Assembly: GCA_947501445.1 (NCBI GenBank)
Contig: CANMVS010000035.1
Coordinates: forward strand, 1 to 32,937
Direction: 5' to 3'
From: an uncultured Rhizobiaceae group bacterium
Lineage (GTDB): Bacteria > Pseudomonadota > Alphaproteobacteria > Rhizobiales > Rhizobiaceae
Length of the DNA stretch: 32,937 nucleotides
Shown: positions 15,642 to 24,177 of the stretch, piece after piece
How the letters are laid out: the number at the start of each line of letters is the position of its first letter
How positions within the stretch are numbered: the stretch's first letter is position 1
The notes under the pieces: model-generated
Told to the model about the DNA's origin: nothing
Database searches by the model: none
Seen by the model: only the letters and a program-made list of their open reading frames with translations
Made by a program: the position numbers and the translations under genes

Positions 15642-16761
15642 GAAAATTGATGATTTGCCAACACGCTCCACATTGACATCACGCGACGCCTGCGCGGCAT
15701 TGGGTATTTCCCGTGACACGCTCTATGCCTACGTCAGTCGCGGCCATATCCTTGCCATTGCACACCCGGCTGATTCACGCAGAAGCCTCTATGATGGCCG
15801 TGATATAGAGGCGCTATTGGCGCGTAAAACGCGCGGACGCTCACGCAAGGCTGTTGCTCAATCCACCATCAATTGGGGTGAGCCGGTTCTGGAGTCTAAA
15901 ATAACCCGTATACTGGATGGGCAATTTACCTATCGCGGCAAAAACGCGGTCGATCTGTCGCGCCGACTGACGCTTGAAGATACCCTTTCATTGCTGGCGC
16001 AGTTGAAACGTTCCACCCGGACACAGAAAACAGTTCGCATCACAAAATTCAAACCATCACGTCCGTTTGACCGGATTGTTCGATTGATGGCCCAGCTGGC
16101 AACCTCCAACAGCCCAAACAAGGGACGTCCCGCAGCGGCGCGCATTTTGCGGTCTGCCGCTCTGGCCGGTGCCGACCAGAGCGCCGATGACGGTTCGGAC
16201 ATCCACTTGCTTCTGGCCCGCAGCTGGTCAACGCATCCACGTGCTGCCGATCTTATTCGTCGCGCTCTGGTTCTTTGTGCGGACCATGAATTGAATGCCT
16301 CAACCTATGCGGCACGCGTGGCGGCATCGGCTGGCGCGTCACTGCCTGCGGCACTGCTTGCGGGTCTTGCCACTTTGTCCGGCACCGGTCACGGCGGCCT
16401 GACCACGCTGAGCGGCGCCTGGATTGATGCGGTGGAGAAATCCGCCGCACCGCGCCCCGACACAAAAATTCCACCGGGCTTCGGGCACCCGCTTTATCCT
16501 GATGGCGACCCGCGTGCCGCTGAACTTTTGTCCCAATGTGGTCTTTCGGCCTACTGGACCAGATGTATTGACACAATCCACGAACAGACCGGCTTGCGAC
16601 CGGGTCTCGATTTTTCTCTGGCGACACTGGAGCGTCAGCTCGCGTTGCCCAAAGGCGCCGGACTTGCCGTCTTTGCCATCGGGCGAATTGCCGGATGGTC
16701 TGCCCATGTCTTCGAGCAGCGTGAAACCGGCAAGCTGATCCGGCCCCGTGCATCCGCCTGA
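15640..16761 (+). CDS. Citrate synthase family protein with N-terminal helix-turn-helix domain
   Basis: The 373-residue protein starts with a MerR/excisionase-like DNA-binding domain (about residues 11-62: SRDACAALGISRDTLYAYVSRG). A short linker leads into a citrate synthase domain. The catalytic residues appear intact: His251 in GHGG, His283 in GFGHPLY and Asp324 in LDFSLA, and the family block DHELNAS is present at about 215-221. At under 300 residues the enzyme part is shorter than housekeeping citrate synthase. ATG 15640 is chosen because the upstream extension of the frame overlaps the divergent gene. It may condense an acyl-CoA with a 2-oxoacid, or sense CoA esters to control the neighbouring CoA-transferase. 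Both are inference. Confidence 0.85.
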   Translation: MKIDDLPTRSTLTSRDACAALGISRDTLYAYVSRGHILAIAHPADSRRSLYDGRDIEALLARKTRGRSRKAVAQSTINWGEPVLESKITRILDGQFTYRGKNAVDLSRRLTLEDTLSLLAQLKRSTRTQKTVRITKFKPSRPFDRIVRLMAQLATSNSPNKGRPAAARILRSAALAGADQSADDGSDIHLLLARSWSTHPRAADLIRRALVLCADHELNASTYAARVAASAGASLPAALLAGLATLSGTGHGGLTTLSGAWIDAVEKSAAPRPDTKIPPGFGHPLYPDGDPRAAELLSQCGLSAYWTRCIDTIHEQTGLRPGLDFSLATLERQLALPKGAGLAVFAIGRIAGWSAHVFEQRETGKLIRPRASA

Positions 16762-16876
16762 AACTGAACACCGACCAGAAAGACGCAAAAAACAACGCCT
16801 ATTCTGGCACGGGCGTTCGCCCATTACCGAATATGCACAGCGCTCACCCGGGCACCAATCGAACTTCAGAGTCCGC

Positions 16877-16905
16877 TTGACAAGACGAAATGATTATAAT
16901 TAAAT
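16877..16905 (+). promoter_or_regulatory. Candidate promoter of the ten-gene catabolic operon
   Basis: A perfect TTGACA at 16877-16882 is followed after 17 bases by TTAAAT at 16900-16905 (four of six matches), in an AT-rich stretch 35 bp before the first gene. No operator or regulator gene was recognised beside it. Confidence 0.5.
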
Positions 16906-16939
16906 TGTATTTACAAATTTAAAAAGGCGTTTCGGTGTA

Positions 16940-17695
16940 ATGGCAATTCTGGACTACAATCCTGACATATGGCGCCATGCTCTGGACCTTGGCGATGCAG
17001 CCCCACCGGCAGCCCTGATCCTTGAAGGAACATGGTGGCGCGAGAAAGCGACGGCCAACCGCCTGTCTCATCTTGATAATGTTCGTGAATTGAATTTTCC
17101 CGATATGTTTGCCGGTGAATGGCAGGGTACAAATATTGTCTATTGTTGCGCCTATGGTGCGGCGCGGGCGGTTGAGCCCGCTCATATATTTGCCCAATTG
17201 GGAACCCCACTGATGGTGCAGATCGGCACCTGCGGAACTCTGGATATGGCAACGACAACCGGCATGGTCATGCTGCCCGAAGTCTGCGCCGCCAGAGATG
17301 GTATTTCGCAGATATACGGAGCAGAACCCCAGGTACATACGGATCCACACTGGGTTGCCCGTGCTGAGGCGCATTTGCGTGATAAAAACATCAAGACCGC
17401 GCGGGCAAGTCATTTGACATGGCCAAGTCTTTTCGCACAATCGGATGAAATATGCGCAGGCTGGATGGATGAAGGTCTGGAATCGGTGGATATGGAAACA
17501 TCTGCTGTGATCGCAGCCGCCGGTTATTTTGGGGCGTCAACAGTCTCGCTCCTGTCCGTCTGGGACGCTTTGCCGCGCGGGCGTACTTTCATGGACCCGC
17601 TATCGGAAGAAGAAGCAGCCGCTCTGCACCGGTCTAACGAGATTGTGTATGATGTCGCTCTTCAATTAGCCAGGGAGGCTGACACAATACGCTAG
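16940..17695 (+). CDS. Nucleoside phosphorylase family protein (PNP/UDP superfamily)
   Basis: The 251-residue protein shows PNP_UDP_1 features: QIGTCGT at 94-100 (phosphate/sugar loop), VDMETSAV at 183-190, which in this family contacts the ribose, and a late acidic residue at WDAL (Asp209) that could contact the base. Relatives split nucleosides with phosphate into a base and a sugar-1-phosphate. The N-terminal 60 residues do not match a subfamily I know, so the substrate is open. It is the first gene of the plus-strand run, 54 bp before the binding protein, and is preceded by the candidate promoter at 16877. The ribosome-binding site is weak. Confidence 0.75.
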   Translation: MAILDYNPDIWRHALDLGDAAPPAALILEGTWWREKATANRLSHLDNVRELNFPDMFAGEWQGTNIVYCCAYGAARAVEPAHIFAQLGTPLMVQIGTCGTLDMATTTGMVMLPEVCAARDGISQIYGAEPQVHTDPHWVARAEAHLRDKNIKTARASHLTWPSLFAQSDEICAGWMDEGLESVDMETSAVIAAAGYFGASTVSLLSVWDALPRGRTFMDPLSEEEAAALHRSNEIVYDVALQLAREADTIR

Positions 17696-17749
17696 AACAT
17701 ACACTGAGAATGAAACTGAATTTCCAATGAGCAATATCTGGGAGGATAC

Positions 17750-18982
17750 ATGAGACACCTATTGATAACGACCCTTATGGCATCGACATTTGCAATGTCG
17801 TCCCATGCGGCCTTTGCCGATACAGCCGATGGCGATTCGCTCATTGGCAAACCGTGGGAAGAAATCACCGCGGCGGCTAAAGGTGGCGAAGTCAACTGGT
17901 TCCTGTGGGGCGGTTCAGACTCAATCAACCAATATGTCTCCGAATATATTGGCGGCATTCTCAAGGACAAATATGACATCACCCTCAATCGCGTCGGCCT
18001 GTCCGACACGGTTGAAGGCGTCAATATTGTTCTGGGTGAGAAGGAGGCCGGTGTCACCGACAAGGGATCGGTTGATATGATCTGGATCAACGGCGAGAAC
18101 TTCCGCACGATGAAACAGGGTGGCCTTGCCTTTTGCGGCTACACCGAAACACTGCCCAACAACGCCTTGGTGAACTGGGATAATCCGGCAATTGCCAATG
18201 ACTTTGGTGTTCCGGTCGACGGCTGTGAGGTGCCCTGGTCCAAGGCGCAATTCGCCTTTGCCTATGATACGGCCCGCACTGAAAACCCGCCACGTTCCAT
18301 TGCAGAACTGATTGAGTGGGTAAAGGCCAATCCCGGCCAGTTCACCTATCCTGCGCCACCGGATTTCAATGGCTCGGTTTTTGTCCGACACGTGTTCTAC
18401 CACGCTGCTGGCGGCGCCGAAAATCTACTGGGTCCGTTCGATCAGGCCAAATATGATGAGGTATCGGCCAAGACCTGGCAGATTCTCAACGATATGGAGC
18501 CCTATTTGTGGCGTGAGGGCAAAACCTATCCGGCCTCAATCGCTGCGCTGGAACAGCTTTATGCCAACTCGGAAGTTGACTTGACCTTCAACTATGAGCC
18601 GGCTGGTGTTGGCCTCAATATCGAAAATGGAACATTCCCGCCGACCACGCAGGGCTACGGGTTGACGGATGGAACAATTGGCAACACCAATTACACCATC
18701 ATTCCATTCAATTCGCCCAATAAGGCGGCCGCACTTGTATTGCAAAACGTGCTGCTGTCTGGCGAGGCACAGGCGCAAAAGGCACTGCCCGATGTATGGG
18801 GCACTCAGCCGGCAATTGAGGTTGATCGCACGTCGGATGACGTTCAGGCCGTATTTGCCAGCATCAAGAAACATCCCGCTGTTGTTGACCCAAAGGAACT
18901 GGCCAAAAACTCGCTTCCCGAGCTGCAGGCTTCCTGGATTTCCGCCATCGAAAAAGGCTGGTTGGATAACGTCGGAAAATAA
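17750..18982 (+). CDS. YnjB-like ABC transporter substrate-binding protein
   Basis: The 410-residue protein starts with a Sec signal peptide cleaved after about residue 23 (HAAFA). The mature part matches my recollection of Escherichia coli YnjB closely: WFLWGGSDSIN near 50-60, GSVDMIWINGENFRT near 104-118, ETLPN, YPAPPDFNGS and PYLWREGK. YnjB is the periplasmic receptor of an ABC importer of unknown substrate. GGGAGGA stands just before ATG 17750. The genes for two permeases and an ATPase follow, separated by a stable hairpin, and then enzymes for a phosphorylated ketose. The ligand is therefore probably a polyol, sugar or sugar derivative. Confidence 0.9.
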   Translation: MRHLLITTLMASTFAMSSHAAFADTADGDSLIGKPWEEITAAAKGGEVNWFLWGGSDSINQYVSEYIGGILKDKYDITLNRVGLSDTVEGVNIVLGEKEAGVTDKGSVDMIWINGENFRTMKQGGLAFCGYTETLPNNALVNWDNPAIANDFGVPVDGCEVPWSKAQFAFAYDTARTENPPRSIAELIEWVKANPGQFTYPAPPDFNGSVFVRHVFYHAAGGAENLLGPFDQAKYDEVSAKTWQILNDMEPYLWREGKTYPASIAALEQLYANSEVDLTFNYEPAGVGLNIENGTFPPTTQGYGLTDGTIGNTNYTIIPFNSPNKAAALVLQNVLLSGEAQAQKALPDVWGTQPAIEVDRTSDDVQAVFASIKKHPAVVDPKELAKNSLPELQASWISAIEKGWLDNVGK

Positions 18983-18998
18983 ACTCCGTTGAAACATT

Positions 18999-19024
18999 CC
19001 CGCAGGGTTCACTTGCCCTGCGGG
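18999..19024 (+). other. Intra-operon stem-loop after the binding protein gene
   Basis: CCCGCAGGG (18999-19007) and CCCTGCGGG (19016-19024) form a perfect 9-bp GC-rich stem around an eight-base loop, 17 bp after the binding protein stop. No T-run follows, so it is more likely a message-stabilising or partial attenuation element than a full terminator. Such hairpins are known after binding protein genes, which need higher expression than their permeases. Confidence 0.65.
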
Positions 19025-19066
19025 GCGTAATTTACCCGGGCCACTCAGTTTGGAAACACGACCGGT

Positions 19067-19924
19067 ATGTCCGATAGACTGAAAATAACGCTTCTGCTGC
19101 TTCCCGCCATGTTGATCATTGTACTGCTGTTCTTTGGTGGACTTGCCATAGGGCTGATGCGCAGTTTCAACTATATGCCGGTCATTGGCCTGACAGAACC
19201 TGATCTGAGCGCCTATTTTTTGGTATTCACCGACCGCGAGTTCTATCTGTCATTCCTGCTGACATTCCATATTGCATTCACATCGACTGTCATATCCTCA
19301 ATTCTGGCAATCGGCGCAGCGCTGCTGCTGCGGCGCAACTTTGTCGGTCGTTCAATTGTGAATTTTCTGTTCCAGCTGAATTTGACCGTCCCGCATCTGG
19401 TTGGCGCAATCGGTATGCTCTATCTGTTTTCCCAATCCGGTTCATTTGCCCGGTTGGCAGCAGAATGGAACCTGATTGCCAAGCCAAGTCAATTTCCCGC
19501 ACTCGTATTTGACCCCTATGCCATCGGCATAATTCTGCAATATATCTGGAAAGAAATACCGTTCATCGGCGTTATCGTTCTGGCCAATATGCAGTCGATT
19601 GGCGAGGATTACGAGAGCGTTGCCCGCTCGCTGGGCGCCAGCCGTTGGCAGACTTTTCGCCACGTGTTGCTGCCACTCATTTTCCCGGGCGTTCTTTCAG
19701 CCTCTGTCATGGTGTTTGCTTTCACCTTTGGTGCCTATGAGATCCCTGCGCTGCTGGGTGCCAATTATCCGGCCGCGCTGCCGGTTCTGGCCTATCGCAA
19801 ATATACCGATGTCGACCTGGCTGCCCGACCTGAGGCCATGGCCATGGCGATCATCATCGCCATTCTCAGCGCCGTGATGATCTACATTTACATCCGCTAT
19901 TCACGCCGCAGGATCAGAGGCTGA
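19067..19924 (+). CDS. ABC transporter permease (first YnjC-like half)
   Basis: The 285-residue protein has about six membrane helices. The EAA loop EDYESVARSLGASRWQTF lies at 180-197, followed by LPLIFPG, the contact with the ATPase. It corresponds to one half of the fused E. coli YnjC permease; here the halves are separate genes. The chain ends in a strongly basic tail (RYSRRRIRG). Its stop is one base from the start of the second permease gene, so the two are translationally close. The ribosome-binding site before ATG 19067 is weak (GGAAA at some distance). Confidence 0.9.
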   Translation: MSDRLKITLLLLPAMLIIVLLFFGGLAIGLMRSFNYMPVIGLTEPDLSAYFLVFTDREFYLSFLLTFHIAFTSTVISSILAIGAALLLRRNFVGRSIVNFLFQLNLTVPHLVGAIGMLYLFSQSGSFARLAAEWNLIAKPSQFPALVFDPYAIGIILQYIWKEIPFIGVIVLANMQSIGEDYESVARSLGASRWQTFRHVLLPLIFPGVLSASVMVFAFTFGAYEIPALLGANYPAALPVLAYRKYTDVDLAARPEAMAMAIIIAILSAVMIYIYIRYSRRRIRG

Positions 19925-19925
19925 C

Positions 19926-20750
19926 ATGAGTACACGTAAAAGCCTTATAACAAGCAATCTGCGCGTTCTGACCGGCCTGGTGCTGATTACCTGGCTGATC
20001 CTGCCGTTGATCCCACTGGCAATCTGGTCTTTCGCAAGAGGCTGGTTTTTTCCCGATTTGCTGCCCAAAACCTGGTCATTGAACGCTTGGAACTATGCAT
20101 TGTCAGATACTGCCGGTGTCCTGGACAGTCTCTGGTTGACCATCGGCATATCCCTTGCGGCGACCGTGCTTTCAATACTCGTGGGCGTGCCCGCAGGCCG
20201 GGCCTTGGGGATGTATAAATTCAAGGGCAAGGAAATTGTCGAATTGATGATACTGGCGCCCACCATTGTGCCGGGCATTGCGGTCGTTCTGGGGATCCAC
20301 TCGGTGTTCATTTTCGTTGGCCTTAACAACACGGTTCCTGGCGTCATTCTCGTTCACCTTGTGCCCACATTGCCTTATATGGTTCTGGTGATGTCGGGTA
20401 TCTTTGCCAATTATGATGCCTCATTCGAGGCTCAGGCACGCAGCCTCGGCGCTTCGGCGCTCAAAACATTCTGGTATGTGACGCTGCCGGCGATCATGCC
20501 GGGAATCATTGTTGGCGGACTGTTTGCATTCCTGGTTTCGTGGAGCCAGTACATTTTGACTTTACTGATCGGCGGAGGGCGCGTCGTGACGCTGCCGTTG
20601 CTGCTGTTCAATTTTGCGACCTCGGGACGCAATGACATTACGGGCGCCATCGGCATGATCTACATATTGCCGGGGATCATCATTCTTCTTCTTACCGCGC
20701 GGCACCTGTCGGGCCGCAGTGGCGCTGTCGGAGGCTTCGGACAGATTTGA
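19926..20750 (+). CDS. ABC transporter permease (second YnjC-like half)
   Basis: The 274-residue protein has about six membrane helices and an EAA loop, FEAQARSLGASALKTFW, near 167-183, followed by LPAIMPG. It would form the inner-membrane channel as a heterodimer with the preceding permease. ATG 19926 has GAGG six bases upstream, inside the end of the previous gene. The stop overlaps the start of the ATPase gene, which points to coupled translation. Confidence 0.9.
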   Translation: MSTRKSLITSNLRVLTGLVLITWLILPLIPLAIWSFARGWFFPDLLPKTWSLNAWNYALSDTAGVLDSLWLTIGISLAATVLSILVGVPAGRALGMYKFKGKEIVELMILAPTIVPGIAVVLGIHSVFIFVGLNNTVPGVILVHLVPTLPYMVLVMSGIFANYDASFEAQARSLGASALKTFWYVTLPAIMPGIIVGGLFAFLVSWSQYILTLLIGGGRVVTLPLLLFNFATSGRNDITGAIGMIYILPGIIILLLTARHLSGRSGAVGGFGQI

Positions 20751-21790
20751 CACATGTATCCATCAAAGAACTGACCAAAGTCTATCCCGGCGCCAGCGAA
20801 CCCTCCCTTGACCGGCTTTCGCTGGAAATCCCAACCGGCGAATTGACGGCCCTGCTAGGACCATCGGGTTGTGGTAAAACCACGACAATGAAAATGATTG
20901 CCGGACTTCTGGATCCCACATCCGGCGATGTGACTTTCGACGGTCGTTCCATTTTGAAGGACAAGCCTGAAAACCGCGGTGTTGTGATGGTCTTTCAGAA
21001 CTACCTGCTTTTCCCCTATATGAGCGTCGCCGACAATATCGGCTTCGGCCTGAAGATGAGAAAAATGGACCCTGCAGAGATCAAGCGCCGGGTCGGCGAG
21101 ATGCTGGAACTGGTGAAACTTCCGGACCTTGGCAAACGCAAACCAAGTGCCCTGTCGGGCGGTCAGCAACAGCGTGTGGCACTTGCCAGAGCATTGATCG
21201 TACAGCCCAATGTGTTGCTGCTGGATGAGCCGCTGTCAAATCTCGATGCGCATTTGCGTTTCGAAATGCGCGATCTGATCCGGTCCCTGCAACAGGAAAT
21301 GGGCATCACCACGATTTTTGTGACCCATGATCAGGAAGAGGCCGTGGTTCTGGCGGATCGCGTTGCACTCATCCTTGATGGCTGCATGAAGCAATATGAC
21401 AATGCCGAAGCCTTCTACAAGCGCCCTGTCGATGAAGCAACGGCGCGTTTTTTTGGTGGCCAGAATTTCATGAGCGGAACCACCAGGGGTACCGTTTTCG
21501 AGGCTTCGTTCGGTCAATTACAGCTTGTCGAAGGCCTCAACCAGGGCAGTGGTGTCCTCACATTCAGACCAGAAAATGTACTGTTGAATGGTGATCCATC
21601 CGCACCCAACACACTGGAAGCCAATATTGCCGACAAAATCTATCTGGGGACCCAGACGCGGTTAAAACTTCGCATTGGCCAGGAGAATGTGGACATTATT
21701 ACCAACCCCAGCGACGTCGAAGGCCTGTCACCCGGTGATTTGATAAGGGTAACGCTGCCGCCACAAACACTTTGGATGCTGACATCGTAA
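20747..21790 (+). CDS. ABC transporter ATP-binding protein (YnjD-like position)
   Basis: The 347-residue ATPase has Walker A GPSGCGKTT at 38-46, signature LSGGQ at 136-140, Walker B LLLDEP at 157-162, switch His194 and a TOBE-like C-terminal part from about 265. The start is a TTG at 20747 overlapping the previous stop by four bases; no ATG or GTG lies close enough to keep the N-terminal strand THVSIKELTKVY. It would energise uptake of the ligand bound by the YnjB-like receptor. With its regulatory C-terminus it is longer than E. coli YnjD and closer to the sugar and polyamine importer ATPases. Confidence 0.92.
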   Translation: MTHVSIKELTKVYPGASEPSLDRLSLEIPTGELTALLGPSGCGKTTTMKMIAGLLDPTSGDVTFDGRSILKDKPENRGVVMVFQNYLLFPYMSVADNIGFGLKMRKMDPAEIKRRVGEMLELVKLPDLGKRKPSALSGGQQQRVALARALIVQPNVLLLDEPLSNLDAHLRFEMRDLIRSLQQEMGITTIFVTHDQEEAVVLADRVALILDGCMKQYDNAEAFYKRPVDEATARFFGGQNFMSGTTRGTVFEASFGQLQLVEGLNQGSGVLTFRPENVLLNGDPSAPNTLEANIADKIYLGTQTRLKLRIGQENVDIITNPSDVEGLSPGDLIRVTLPPQTLWMLTS

Positions 21791-21800
21791 AGGACGTACC

Positions 21801-22637
21801 ATGAAATACGGAATTCATGCCGGGCTGTGGATGGCACAGTGGACGGACGAAATCACCGGCATATTGAAAGTCGTTGCTGACCTTGGATTTGACGGCGTTG
21901 AAGTTTCACTGCTGGGAATGAGCGATGAAAAAGCACTGGCGCTTGGACAGGCCGTTCGTCATCACGGATTGGAAATAACCTGTTCCGACGGGCTGGCACC
22001 CGACAAGGATATCACATCGCCTGATCCACAGATTCGCGCCGCCGGTATCGATTATTTGCGTTGGGCCATTGCCACCACAGCAAAAATCGGATCCCGCGGT
22101 TTGGCAGGTGTGGTTTATGCACCCTGGGGTGTCTTTGATCCGGTGAATAAACCGGCACGCGCTGCGCGCTCAGCCGAAGCCTTTGCCGCTGTCAGTCCCG
22201 ATCTGGAAAACCATGACGTCACACTTGGTATTGAAGCCATCAATCGCTTTGAAACCGATCTGGTCAATACGGCTGCCGAGGCTGTCGCAATGGCAAAAGC
22301 ATCGGGGTCGGACCGTGTCGGTGCCCTGCTTGATACATTCCATTTGAATATCGAGGAAAAAGATATCGCGGCAGCCATAAAATGTGCTGCCGACACATTG
22401 GTGCATTTTCACGTGTCAGACAATGATCGCGGCGTTCCCGGCTCCGGTCATATACCGTGGCAAGAGGTTCGTGGTGCGCTGGACGATATCCGATATGACG
22501 GCTGGATCGTGGCGGAAATGTTTGTCATAGCCGGTAACCCCGCCAGCGCGGATCTGAACATCTGGCGCAATATCGAACCTGAAGCGACAGACGCCGCAGC
22601 CCGCGCATTATCTTTCATGAGACAGACATTCCAATGA
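21801..22637 (+). CDS. Sugar isomerase/epimerase, TIM-barrel (xylose isomerase-like / tagatose 3-epimerase-like)
   Basis: The 278-residue protein belongs to the AP_endonuc_2 TIM-barrel family. The metal-binding quartet of the D-tagatose 3-epimerase group is visible: Glu145 in GIEAIN, Asp178 in LLDTFHLN, His204 in HFHVSDND and Glu239 in VAEMF. Such enzymes move the keto group or invert C3 of a free or phosphorylated ketose using Mn2+ or Co2+. The gene starts 10 bp after the ATPase gene and its stop overlaps the DhaL-like start by four bases, so it belongs to the kinase and aldolase group. The exact sugar is not predictable. Confidence 0.87.
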   Translation: MKYGIHAGLWMAQWTDEITGILKVVADLGFDGVEVSLLGMSDEKALALGQAVRHHGLEITCSDGLAPDKDITSPDPQIRAAGIDYLRWAIATTAKIGSRGLAGVVYAPWGVFDPVNKPARAARSAEAFAAVSPDLENHDVTLGIEAINRFETDLVNTAAEAVAMAKASGSDRVGALLDTFHLNIEEKDIAAAIKCAADTLVHFHVSDNDRGVPGSGHIPWQEVRGALDDIRYDGWIVAEMFVIAGNPASADLNIWRNIEPEATDAAARALSFMRQTFQ

Positions 22638-23167
22638 ACGCTGCATTTCTCAACGCCTTGGTGAAACGATTTGAAGGTCTTGAACAACCGTTGAACCGGC
22701 TGGATGCAGCAACCGGTGATGGGGATCATGGTTCGACGATGTTGAAAGGGTTACGTGCAGCAGCTGAATCACCGCAGGCACCCGCAAAGGCATTTCGCAA
22801 GGCGGCAGGCGGCGCATCAGGCTCCCTGTTCAGCCTGCTGATTGGTGCACTCGATCAGGTTCTGCAGGGCGAAGCCAAATTGCCCGATGCACTGAGCAGG
22901 GCAGCGGACAGGGTTAATCAACTCGGGCAGGCAAAACCCGGCGACAAGACAATGCTGGATGCGCTTATACCGGCGGCAGCTCAGCCAGACGCTACACAGG
23001 CAGCAAAGGCTGCGCGCGCCGGGTGTGAAGGAACCCGATCAATGGCGGCAAAACGCGGTCGGGCGAGATATGTCGAAGGAGCCGGTGTCGGCCATATGGA
23101 TGCGGGCGCCACATCGGTCGCAGAAATTCTTGACGAATTTGCAAAGATCACGGCGGAGGACACATGA
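22634..23167 (+). CDS. DhaL-like (DAK2 domain) nucleotide-binding kinase subunit
   Basis: The 177-residue protein shows the DAK2 domain. TGDGDHGSTM at 28-36 supplies the Mg2+- and ADP-binding aspartates (with Asp24), then come GGASGSLF near 59, KPGDKTMLDAL near 101 and the C-terminal RGRARYVEGAGVGHMDAGA region. In ATP-dependent dihydroxyacetone kinases this domain carries the nucleotide while the K domain holds the ketone. The size is close to E. coli DhaL. Gene order is L before K, and both neighbours overlap it by four bases. No DhaM/PTS partner is near, so ATP is the likely phosphate donor. Confidence 0.9.
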   Translation: MNAAFLNALVKRFEGLEQPLNRLDAATGDGDHGSTMLKGLRAAAESPQAPAKAFRKAAGGASGSLFSLLIGALDQVLQGEAKLPDALSRAADRVNQLGQAKPGDKTMLDALIPAAAQPDATQAAKAARAGCEGTRSMAAKRGRARYVEGAGVGHMDAGATSVAEILDEFAKITAEDT

Positions 23168-24177
23168 AAAAGCTTTTCAACACAAAGGAACGAATGCCCG
23201 ACGATATGATTGACGGGTTCATTGCCGCCTTTCCGCATTGTGTCAGACGCGGTGACAACCCCCGGGTCGTAAGGCGCACCGAGCTTCGCACCAAAAATGA
23301 CAAAGTTGCACTGCTCATTGGCAACGGCTGTGGGCATGAACCCATAGCCATGGGATTTGTTGGTCAGGGGTTGCTCGACGCAAATGTGGTGGGCGATGTC
23401 TTCGCCGCACCCTCTGCAGACCATATTCTGGAAGGAATTGAAGAAGTAACCGGTGATGCCGGAGCTGTTTTGTTGATTTCACGCCACGAGGGCGATGTCA
23501 TCAATGGCAATGCTGCTGCCATGATGGCCGAAGACGACGGCCTGAATGTACGCCCGCTATTGATGTATGACGACATTTCATCTGCACCGAGGGGCCAGGA
23601 AGAAGATCGCCGTGGCGCTGCGGGAACGATGTTCATCTACAAGGTGCTGGGAGCCGCCGCGGAAGAAGGACAGGCACTGGATGAACTGGTTGCGCTGGGC
23701 GAAGATGTGCGCAGCAGAACCAGAACACTTGGTGCAGCGGTTTCACCGGGTGTCTCGCCTTTGACCGGCGAATTGATGTTCACATTGCCCGACGATGAGA
23801 TTTTTATCGGCATGGGCGTTCATGGTGAACCGGGTGTCGGGCGACGAAAAAACGGGCCGGTCAAAGATCTGGTTGCATTCATGGTTGAAGAAATACTCGC
23901 GGATCGGCCCATTGCGCCGGCAACACCGACGGTCGTGCTGGTAAACGGCTCCGGTGGAACCACCATGATGGAATTATTGACGATCCATGGTGAGGTGGCC
24001 CGCATTTTGGACGCGAAAGGCATTGAAACCACCTCGCCGATGATTGGTTCCTTCTCAACAACACAGGAAATGGGCGGATTTTCAATTTCGCTTTTCACAC
24101 CAACACCGCAAATGCTGCAATTATGGCGTGCGCCTCATGGCGCACCGCAGTTTCCCCGCATTTTTGGGGAGGCCTGA
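23164..24177 (+). CDS. DhaK-like ketose kinase, substrate-binding subunit
   Basis: The 337-residue protein aligns with DhaK. GNGCGHEP at 53-60 corresponds to GGGSGHEP, Asp111 in HEGDVIN corresponds to the catalytic aspartate, and His220 in GMGVHGEPG is the histidine that binds the keto group covalently. All three sit two residues later than recalled E. coli positions (56, 109, 218), so the catalytic set looks intact. DAK kinases phosphorylate the CH2OH next to a ketone and include enzymes for erythrulose as well as dihydroxyacetone. The aldolase that follows suggests a longer ketose-1-phosphate product. Its stop directly abuts the aldolase ATG. Confidence 0.9.
   Translation: MKKLFNTKERMPDDMIDGFIAAFPHCVRRGDNPRVVRRTELRTKNDKVALLIGNGCGHEPIAMGFVGQGLLDANVVGDVFAAPSADHILEGIEEVTGDAGAVLLISRHEGDVINGNAAAMMAEDDGLNVRPLLMYDDISSAPRGQEEDRRGAAGTMFIYKVLGAAAEEGQALDELVALGEDVRSRTRTLGAAVSPGVSPLTGELMFTLPDDEIFIGMGVHGEPGVGRRKNGPVKDLVAFMVEEILADRPIAPATPTVVLVNGSGGTTMMELLTIHGEVARILDAKGIETTSPMIGSFSTTQEMGGFSISLFTPTPQMLQLWRAPHGAPQFPRIFGEA

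Noticed and set aside
16786-16820. Inverted repeat AACGCC/GGCGTT as terminator of the citrate synthase-like gene
   Set aside because: Six-base arms with a 12-base loop and no T-run; too weak to call.
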